The notes under the pieces: model-generated
What the model was told of the DNA's origin: nothing
Seen by the model: the letters and a program-made list of their open reading frames with translations, nothing else
The model's database searches: none
Source of the DNA: an uncultured Planctomycetaceae bacterium
GTDB taxonomy: Bacteria > Planctomycetota > Planctomycetia > Pirellulales > Pirellulaceae
Assembly: GCA_937904535.1 (NCBI GenBank)
Contig: CALELC010000016.1
Coordinates: 1-12,596 of the forward strand
DNA: 12,596 nt
Direction: 5' to 3'
Part shown: positions 7,336 through 12,596 of the stretch, piece after piece
Position numbering within the stretch: position 1 is the stretch's first letter
Layout of the letters: each line of letters opens with the position of its first letter
Made by a program: the position numbers and the translations under genes

Positions 7336-8241
7336 ATGATTCGAATCACCTTTTGCCTGCTGCTCACGCTGTCTGCTGCCGTGGCGACGCCGCTCCCGGC
7401 CGCCGAAGATGAAAAGCTGAGGATCATTGTGTTTGGGGCTCACCCTGATGACGCCGAGTACAAAGCCGGGGGCGTGGGCGCATTGTGGGCGAAGGCCGGT
7501 CATCACGTCAAACTGGTCTCGGTCACCAACGGCGACATCGGCCACTGGGAAATGGCCGGCGGGCCACTGGCCAAGCGGCGCACCGCTGAATCCCATCAGG
7601 TCGCCGAGCGTCTGGGCGTGAGCTACGAAGTACTCGACATTCATGACGGCGAGCTCATGCCCACGCTCGAAAATCGCCGTACGATCCTGAGGCTGATCCG
7701 CCAGTGGCGAGCCGATGTGGTGATCTGCCATCGCCCCTGGGACTACCATCCTGACCACCGGTATGTCGGTGTGCTGGTGCAGGATGCCGCATTCATGGTG
7801 GCCGTCCCCTTCTTTTGCCCCGATGTGACGCCGCTGGACAAGAACCCCGTGTTCCTCTACTCGAGCGACCGCTTTCAGAAGCCGTACCCGTTCCGAGCCG
7901 ACATCGCGGTCGCGATCGACGACGTGTTTGAGCAGAAAGTCGATGCCTTGATGGCGCTGGAGTCACAGACCTTCGAAGGTGGGGCACTAGGCAGTGCGGA
8001 AATCATGGCGGCCAATCCACCGGCCGATCAACCTGAACAACGCCGGCAGTGGCTCTGGAAACGCTGGGATGCTCGCCAAAGTGGTGAAGCCGATCAGCAC
8101 CGCGACGCTCTCGTCCGCTGGTACGGCGAAGCAGCCGGCAAACAGGTGAAGTATGCGGAAACATTCGAGATTTGCGAGTTCGGACATCAACCGTCCGAAG
8201 AGGAGATTCGCAAGTTGTTTCCGTTCTTGCCAGCGGAATAG
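7336..8241 (+). CDS. Secreted PIG-L/LmbE-family deacetylase (301 aa)
   Basis: Predicted zinc-dependent de-N-acetylase of the GlcNAc-PI de-N-acetylase (PIG-L/LmbE) fold; family members remove acetyl groups from N-acetylglucosaminyl or similar substrates. AHPDD at residues 35-39 carries the first zinc ligands and the catalytic Asp, and HPDH at 138-141 supplies the other zinc His. A signal peptide at 1-23 (MIRITFCLLLTLSAAVATPLPAA) indicates export, so the substrate is probably outside the cytoplasm. The open frame reaches back to ATG 7117, but I chose 7336: it begins directly with the signal peptide, while the extra 73 codons are basic, low-similarity sequence that covers the two hairpins. The gene is divergent from the phosphatase and convergent with the FAD oxidoreductase gene, whose stop lies 43 nt away. 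The exact substrate cannot be read from the sequence; related exported proteins are often found near carbohydrate genes in planctomycetes (general knowledge). Confidence 0.9.
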   Translation: MIRITFCLLLTLSAAVATPLPAAEDEKLRIIVFGAHPDDAEYKAGGVGALWAKAGHHVKLVSVTNGDIGHWEMAGGPLAKRRTAESHQVAERLGVSYEVLDIHDGELMPTLENRRTILRLIRQWRADVVICHRPWDYHPDHRYVGVLVQDAAFMVAVPFFCPDVTPLDKNPVFLYSSDRFQKPYPFRADIAVAIDDVFEQKVDALMALESQTFEGGALGSAEIMAANPPADQPEQRRQWLWKRWDARQSGEADQHRDALVRWYGEAAGKQVKYAETFEICEFGHQPSEEEIRKLFPFLPAE

Positions 8242-8242
8242 G

Positions 8243-8275
8243 TCACTCACATTTCAGGCCTCAAGCAGTGGGTGA
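8243..8275. terminator. Possible bidirectional stem-loop between convergent genes
   Basis: TCACTCAC (8243-8250) can pair with GTGGGTGA (8268-8275) as eight consecutive base pairs, one of them G-U on the plus transcript, with a 17-nt loop containing AGGCCT. It lies exactly between two convergent stop codons, which is where a shared terminator is expected. No U-tract follows on either strand, so intrinsic termination is doubtful. Confidence 0.3.
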
Positions 8276-8284
8276 ACGGACCAG

Positions 8285-10369
8285 TTAGTTGTCCTCTCCG
8301 ACAACTTTCAGCAACTGCACCGCATCGCAGATCACAAACCCGCTGGTCCCCTCATTGCTGAGCGTAATCGTTACCTGACCCGCTGGCAGATCGATCTCGC
8401 CGATGACACGGAAGGGCGAGCCAGCGTCCAGTGGGAGGCGCTGGTCAACCTGAAAAACGGTCTGCTGCTCAGCCACAGTGACGGTGACCGGGACATTCGC
8501 CGCCCGCGTGGGGTGCGGAGAGTAGGCCAGAGCGATGCGATAACGTCCGGCCTCAGGAATCTCCGGACGGAACACCAGTCGCATCTGGCCCTTCGCACTG
8601 TCTTCGTCGTGCCGATAGCCGATTCCTATATAGGGTTTGAAATTAGTCGAATGCTGCCAGACCCCTTCGCGCTCCGCCGTCTGATCGTCGAGCACCAGCC
8701 CCGGTAGTGTGGCGACCTCAATCCCAGCGAGCGGCGGAGGCAGCTCCGGCAGCGACAGCGGGTCAAGGGCCTGCCCTTGGGCCAGCAACCGCTCTCGCAG
8801 CACCTCGTAGGGAAGGGCCTGCACCGCTTCGTTGCGCTGACTGGCCAAGGCAGCCGCGACGCCCGCGCTGTGCCCGAGCACCATCCAAGTCGGCTCAACG
8901 CGCACCGATGAGAACGCTACGTGCGAACTCGACAGCGCCACCGGGACGAGCAAGTTCCGGCATTCGTGCTGATGCGGCGTGATCGCTCGGTAGGGCAATT
9001 GATGGGGCTGACCGTGCCGACGCCCCTCCATTCGCACCGGAAAGATCGTGCCTTCGTTGAGGAATCCGTCGCCACCGGCGGCAACAACCCGCTGCACATC
9101 ATGCGAGTCGATCGGAAACGAGCCGACGCCAATCGAATCCTCCTTGTTCACCGCGTGCAGAATATCTCGCTCGGTCAGCACGTAGCGTCCGATCATCCGC
9201 CGTCCCTCACGGACATACAGTGCCGGTGAGAAATGGCCGTGCCGGGCAAACTCATCGCGCGCGTAGCCATAGGTACGCATTTCCTCACGCAGCGCTGCTG
9301 GCATTGCTGGATCGGTGGCCATGAACCAGAGCAGGCCTTGCGTGTAGTCGCGATGGTCCTGCCAGATTCGTTGGCGTTCGGCGTAGGAGGCTTCGCACCA
9401 CTGGTTGCTGCTGCCAACCAAACCGATGGAGATCTGACCGCCGATACTGTTGTTGCCATCGAACTTGTTGCCCGGCAAAGGGTACAGGTCCACCAGCAAG
9501 CGTCGCGGCGGGTGAGCGGTGACAAACCGGCGGACCAGCTCATACTTTGCCGGATCGTAGTTGGCTGGTCGAGTCAGGGGGACGCAGTTGTCGGGATCTT
9601 GGGTGAGGCAAAGCCGAAAGCTATAGACCATCACGCGGTCATCCCCGGCAGTCTCATCGCCGGCATTTTCGGCCGTCATCAGTGGCAACAAGTTGCCTTG
9701 TTCGTCGCGTGGGTTCACGCCGAGCACCGGTTGCTTGGGCGTTTGCCGCCCTGCGTAGCGCTCGCCGTACTGCGCACGGCTTTCACGACCGATCGTCCAC
9801 TTAACGCCAGAACGAGCCATCAAGTCGCCTTCGTAGCTCGCGTCGACAAAGACATTGGCCTCAAACCGATGCTCTGGAGTGATCGCCGCCGCGATACCCC
9901 CATCGCGCAGCTCTACCGATTCGAGCTCCTGCTTTACGAACACACGAACACCGGCCTCCTCGAGCAGCTCACTGAAAATCTGCTCCGCAACATGCGGTTC
10001 ATAGGTCCAGGGCGTGTGATCTTTCTCCGCGACTCGGTAGGGCAATTTAACACCGAGTTGCTGGTAATGCCGCTCGATGCGCAGATGCACTTCTTCAAAC
10101 AAGCCGCGCATCACCCGGCGATCGGTTTGATTGGAGTCGCTGAAGCTGAGCCCACCGCTCATCACACCGCCAATGAAGTCGGCGGGCTCCACGAGCACCA
10201 CGCGAACGCCTTCTCGCGCGGCCCCGACCGCAGCAGTGATGCCCGCAGGTGTCGCTCCCCAGACAACAACATCCGCCATCTCCGCCGCCCTGAGCGAAGG
10301 CAAATTGCCTCCTCCGTTCAGAAGCATTGCCAGGAGAGCTGCGAGAAGCGAACGAGCTGCTCGGTGCAT
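8285..10369 (-). CDS. Secreted FAD-dependent oxidoreductase with golvesin-like C-terminal domain (694 aa)
   Basis: Predicted flavoenzyme of the FAD_oxidored type, exported. A signal peptide covers residues 1-29 (MHRAARSLLAALLAMLL core, SLRAA end). The FAD-binding Rossmann motif follows at about 33-60 (VVVWGATPAGITAAVGAA, then VVLVEP). Conserved family blocks are VFVDASYEGDLMARSG (about 173-188), EGRRMIGRYVL (about 384-394) and the stretch around LLVPVALSSSHVAFSSVRVE with a following HSAGVAAALA (about 468-508). From about 557 to the end, a beta-rich region resembles the golvesin/xanthan-lyase-associated domain (PEAGRYRIALAYSP, ATRAANVPV-like pattern, GFVICDAVQL). I chose ATG 10369 because it opens with a signal peptide; the frame extends in-frame to 10414 and 10546, but the added residues are basic and Trp/Arg-rich. 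The substrate is unknown; surface carbohydrate or a linked compound is an inference from the C-terminal domain. Confidence 0.87.
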   Translation of the reverse strand: MHRAARSLLAALLAMLLNGGGNLPSLRAAEMADVVVWGATPAGITAAVGAAREGVRVVLVEPADFIGGVMSGGLSFSDSNQTDRRVMRGLFEEVHLRIERHYQQLGVKLPYRVAEKDHTPWTYEPHVAEQIFSELLEEAGVRVFVKQELESVELRDGGIAAAITPEHRFEANVFVDASYEGDLMARSGVKWTIGRESRAQYGERYAGRQTPKQPVLGVNPRDEQGNLLPLMTAENAGDETAGDDRVMVYSFRLCLTQDPDNCVPLTRPANYDPAKYELVRRFVTAHPPRRLLVDLYPLPGNKFDGNNSIGGQISIGLVGSSNQWCEASYAERQRIWQDHRDYTQGLLWFMATDPAMPAALREEMRTYGYARDEFARHGHFSPALYVREGRRMIGRYVLTERDILHAVNKEDSIGVGSFPIDSHDVQRVVAAGGDGFLNEGTIFPVRMEGRRHGQPHQLPYRAITPHQHECRNLLVPVALSSSHVAFSSVRVEPTWMVLGHSAGVAAALASQRNEAVQALPYEVLRERLLAQGQALDPLSLPELPPPLAGIEVATLPGLVLDDQTAEREGVWQHSTNFKPYIGIGYRHDEDSAKGQMRLVFRPEIPEAGRYRIALAYSPHPTRAANVPVTVTVAEQQTVFQVDQRLPLDAGSPFRVIGEIDLPAGQVTITLSNEGTSGFVICDAVQLLKVVGEDN

Positions 10370-10637
10370 ACAACACCGTAGACAAAAATCTCGAAGATGC
10401 GAAAACGCGATCATCCATTTAGTCACATGAGGCCAGAAACGACGTGATTGCCCGTACAACCACAAACACAAGTCGGACCGGGAAGCGCTAGCAGCACCCG
10501 TTCTACGTGGCCATAGGTTAGCCGCTCGGGCCGCAACAGGGGACATCGCATCCGCGTAATGATTGTTGCCCCCTGTCTACGTCCACGAAATGTAGCCGCA
10601 CGGCCGCAGCATGGCTGGCGTGAGATACCTCGATGCT
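10370..10637. other. Intergenic region upstream of the FAD oxidoreductase gene
   Basis: This region separates two minus-strand genes, so the promoter of the oxidoreductase gene and any terminator of the small Rho_N-like gene belong here. It contains ACAGGGG (10536-10542) and its exact inverted copy CCCCTGT (10570-10576), and overlapping this GCAACA (10533-10538) with its inverted copy TGTTGC (10564-10569). The two pairings exclude each other. No T-tract follows. I see no RNA gene or convincing small ORF. Confidence 0.4.
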
Positions 10638-10937
10638 TTACTTGCCAGACCGCAGCGCTTCGATCAACTGGGCTTTGCGCATTTTGCTCCGGCCGGCAAT
10701 GTGCCGTTGAGAAGCTAAGTTTCTCAGTTCGGTTACCTTACGATCCTCTAACGGCGTGTTAGGGTTGCCGGTCCCCTGCGTCGTCTTGTTGGGTGTCCGC
10801 CCCTGCTCACGTCGCTGCTTGTTGACGGTGCGTGCGGCGATCTCCTTTGCTCGTCGGGCGCTTTGTCCCCGTTCGAGGGCTGAATCTTTGATATGCTCAT
10901 AGATCCGCTCGTCTTTGTTGCTCCAAGCGTTTGGCAT
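10638..10937 (-). CDS. Small Rho_N/SAP-like protein, 'plasmid stabilization' type (99 aa)
   Basis: Short, very basic, cytoplasmic protein. The N-terminal half (NKDERIYEHIK at 7-17, RRAKEIAARTVNKQRRE at 28-44) and the central TTQGTGNPN (52-60) match a widespread bacterial family usually labelled plasmid stabilization protein or Rho termination factor N-terminal-domain protein. The C-terminal part (63-99, VTELRNLASQRHIAGRSKM and QLIEALR) has the helix-extended-helix pattern of Rho_N/SAP motifs, which bind nucleic acid in other proteins. The ATG at 10937 is preferred: it has GGAGAG (10950-10945) 7 nt upstream and matches the usual family N-terminus (MPNAWS). The frame is open to 11138, but those codons read across the divergent promoter region. 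Nothing here suggests a toxin-antitoxin pair or a plasmid, so the common label is probably misleading. It is divergent from the TPR gene. Confidence 0.85.
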   Translation of the reverse strand: MPNAWSNKDERIYEHIKDSALERGQSARRAKEIAARTVNKQRREQGRTPNKTTQGTGNPNTPLEDRKVTELRNLASQRHIAGRSKMRKAQLIEALRSGK

Positions 10938-10944
10938 GATTGTG

Positions 10945-10950
10945 CTCTCC
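10945..10950 (-). promoter_or_regulatory. Shine-Dalgarno of the Rho_N-like gene
   Basis: Read on the minus strand, GGAGAG lies 7 nt before the ATG at 10937 and decides this start over in-frame ATGs at 10967 and 11138. Confidence 0.65.
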
Positions 10951-10978
10951 ACAAAAGGGTTAACCATCGACGTGTCAC

Positions 10979-10996
10979 GGCAGAAAAACTTCTGCC
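10979..10996. promoter_or_regulatory. Perfect inverted repeat in divergent promoter region; candidate operator
   Basis: GGCAGAA (10979-10985) and TTCTGCC (10990-10996) form seven perfect pairs around AAAC. The repeat lies 41 nt upstream of the Rho_N-like start and about 97 nt upstream of the TPR start, within the 156-nt region shared by the two divergent genes. Two smaller palindromes lie beside it: GGTTAACC (10958-10965) and CGTGTCACG (10971-10979). It could be a regulator site affecting either gene, or a hairpin in the leader of the Rho_N-like transcript. Confidence 0.4.
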
Positions 10997-11081
10997 ATTG
11001 AATCGCGTCCAGTAGCATCTTTAGCGTCAAATCTTGTGCCGTTTCGCCGGGTGTTCTCAAACAGATTCGCCAGCTGGTATC

Positions 11082-11087
11082 GAGGAG
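11082..11087 (+). promoter_or_regulatory. Shine-Dalgarno of the TPR-protein gene
   Basis: GAGGAG lies 6 nt before ATG 11094, one of the best ribosome sites in the window, and supports this start. A competing AGAGGAGG (11178-11185) lies only 1 nt before an in-frame GTG (11187), too close to be typical. Confidence 0.7.
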
Positions 11088-11093
11088 TCGGAG

Positions 11094-12596
11094 ATGTTGC
11101 GCTATATCGATTCGCGTTGGGTCGCGGTGAGTTCTCAAAAGTTCGCAGGAGCGATTGCAGCCACTGTTCTTCGCGGCAGAGGAGGCGTGTTCGCGGCGCT
11201 CGTAATCCTGGGCTCAGCACTGCACGCTCAGCAGCCTCCTGCCGAGCCCAGGCTGTACGCGGGCTTTGACGGTTACGCTCGCTCGGTAACGACGGAGTCG
11301 GAGGCAGCCCAGCGCTGGTTCAACCAGGGAATCCAGTTGCTCTATGGATTCAACCATGACGAGGCAATTCGCTCGTTCGAACAAGCTGCTCAGCTCGATC
11401 CTTCCTGCGCAATGGCCTGGTGGGGTGCGGCTTATGCGCGCGGCCTGCATATCAACAATCCCGAAATGGGAGAACAGCAGAGCCAACTGGCGTATGAGGC
11501 GGCGCAAAAGGCACTGGCGGCCTTAGATCAGGAAACACCTGTCGAACAAGCGCTGGTGCAGGCTGTCAGCCAGCGGTACCAGCGGCCGGCGCCCACCGAC
11601 CGACGACCACTCGATGAGAATTATGCCGATGCGATGCAGGCGGTTTGGCACCGGTTTCCCGACGACCCGGATGTGGCTGCGCTGTACGCCGAATCGATGA
11701 TGAACTTGCAGCCCTGGGATCTTTGGACCACGGCTAGTGCTCCTAAGGGACGTGCACTGGAAATCCTGGCGGTGCTGGAGCGGACGTTAGCGATCACGCC
11801 CAACCATCCCGGAGCCAATCATTTTTACATTCACGCTATTGAAGCTTCGCCTTGGCCTGAGCGAGGGATCGAAGCGGCCGAACGCTTGCAACCGTTAGTG
11901 CCTGGGTCAGGCCATCTGGTCCATATGCCCTCCCACATTTTTATTCGTGTGGGTCGCTACGCCGATGCAGCCAAGGCGAACATTCAAGCGATCGAAGCCG
12001 ACCAGGCGTATTTCGCGGTTGCGCCAAAGCCCGAATTTTACAGCCTGTACTTCTTGCACAATGTTCACTTCCTGGCCTATGCAGCCATGATGGAAGGCCG
12101 CTACCAGCTGGCGATCAACACCGCCAACCAACTCGAGCAATCCATCCCTGCGGACTTTCTCAAAAATCATGTGGAGTTGGCCGATGGGCTGATGCCAACC
12201 GCCCTGCACGTGATGCTCCGCTTCGGACGCTGGAACGATGTGCTGAACGCTGCGGAACCTCCGTCGTGGCGATTGGTCAGCCGTGCGGAGCGGCATTTTG
12301 CGCGGTCGATCGCGTACTCGGTTCTCGGGGAACTTGATACCGCGCAAGCTGAAATCGAGCAGATGGACGCGGTGGCCGCTGAATTAACGGAAAAATGGAA
12401 GGTCGGCAACAACGACGCCCGAGCAGTTCTGGAAATCGCCCGCCTCATGGCTGTCGGCGAACTTGCATTCCGCCAAGGCGAGCGAAACCAGGCATTTCAG
12501 CTCCTTCGCCAAGCCGTCGCCAAAGAAGAGTCGCTGCGATACGACGAGCCGCCAGGCTGGATGCAGCCGGTCCGACACGCGCTGGGAGCCTTGCTG
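11094..12596 (+). CDS. Secreted tetratricopeptide-repeat protein, histidine-rich core (C-terminus cut by right edge)
   Basis: The frame is open from ATG 11094 to the right edge (501 codons, no stop). Residues 31-45 (GVFAALVILGSALHA) form the hydrophobic core and likely cleavage site of a signal peptide with a long n-region, so the protein is probably exported. TPR-like helices include 72-113 (WFNQGIQLLYGFNHDEAIRS and EQAAQLDPSCAMAWWG) and pairs near 225-305, 320-350 and 450-480. A striking block of histidines sits at NHFYIHAIEAS (242-252), GHLVHMPSHIFIRVGRY (273-289) and LHNVHF (321-326). I recall this pattern as conserved in a broad bacterial family of TPR proteins about 520-560 aa long, of unknown function. 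The last residues seen (YDEPPGWMQPVRHALGALL) match that family's C-terminal region, so probably only the final few dozen residues are missing. TPRs usually mediate protein contacts; the histidines suggest a metal or cofactor site (inference). Confidence 0.86.
   Translation, partial: MLRYIDSRWVAVSSQKFAGAIAATVLRGRGGVFAALVILGSALHAQQPPAEPRLYAGFDGYARSVTTESEAAQRWFNQGIQLLYGFNHDEAIRSFEQAAQLDPSCAMAWWGAAYARGLHINNPEMGEQQSQLAYEAAQKALAALDQETPVEQALVQAVSQRYQRPAPTDRRPLDENYADAMQAVWHRFPDDPDVAALYAESMMNLQPWDLWTTASAPKGRALEILAVLERTLAITPNHPGANHFYIHAIEASPWPERGIEAAERLQPLVPGSGHLVHMPSHIFIRVGRYADAAKANIQAIEADQAYFAVAPKPEFYSLYFLHNVHFLAYAAMMEGRYQLAINTANQLEQSIPADFLKNHVELADGLMPTALHVMLRFGRWNDVLNAAEPPSWRLVSRAERHFARSIAYSVLGELDTAQAEIEQMDAVAAELTEKWKVGNNDARAVLEIARLMAVGELAFRQGERNQAFQLLRQAVAKEESLRYDEPPGWMQPVRHALGALL

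Noticed and set aside
9233..10381. Plus-strand ORF of 382 codons
   Set aside because: It is antisense to the FAD oxidoreductase, whose own frame carries the family motifs throughout; the long open frame reflects GC-rich codon bias.
10938..11138. 67-codon N-terminal extension of the Rho_N-like protein
   Set aside because: It overlaps the start and ribosome site of the divergent TPR gene, and the 10937 start has its own GGAGAG and the family N-terminus.
11907..12347. Minus-strand ORF of 146 codons
   Set aside because: It is antisense to the TPR gene, which has a strong ribosome site and continuous TPR-like sequence.

Overview
The window looks like chromosomal DNA from a planctomycete, most likely of the Pirellulaceae (Rhodopirellula type). 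The grounds are two tandem secreted proteins of the planctomycete-typical DUF1581/DUF1583 type, a neighbouring ECF sigma factor and PP2C phosphatase, several secreted enzymes with AxA-type signal peptides, mostly weak Shine-Dalgarno sequences, and moderately high GC (judged by eye, not counted). I see no insertion sequence, integrase, phage gene, tRNA, rRNA or CRISPR array.

Layout. (1) 1-262, minus: N-terminal part of an ECF sigma factor that runs off the left edge. (2) 263-554: divergent intergenic region with a nested inverted-repeat structure (445-520) just before the next gene. (3) 555-4022 and 4035-6137, plus: two paralogous secreted DUF1583-type proteins, 12 nt apart and probably one operon; the second lacks the two C-terminal modules of the first. 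(4) 6185-7114, minus: PP2C-family Ser/Thr phosphatase, convergent with the DUF1583 pair. (5) 7336-8241, plus: secreted PIG-L/LmbE-type deacetylase preceded by two tandem hairpins. (6) 8285-10369, minus: secreted FAD-dependent oxidoreductase with a golvesin-like C-terminal domain, convergent with the deacetylase. (7) 10638-10937, minus: small Rho_N/SAP-like protein of the kind often called 'plasmid stabilization protein'. (8) 11094-12596, plus: secreted TPR protein rich in conserved-looking histidines, cut by the right edge.

How the parts may fit. The left half (sigma factor, two exported jelly-roll proteins, cytoplasmic phosphatase) resembles a planctomycete phospho-signalling locus in which an ECF sigma factor is controlled by Ser/Thr phosphorylation and may direct envelope proteins. 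No kinase or anti-sigma factor is visible, and a partner kinase could lie beyond the left edge. The right half is a set of single genes: two secreted enzymes probably acting on sugar-containing or related substrates, a small nucleic-acid-binding candidate and a TPR protein. The best candidate for something undescribed is the sigma/DUF1583/phosphatase unit together with its structured leader. This grouping is inference from gene order, not a demonstrated system.
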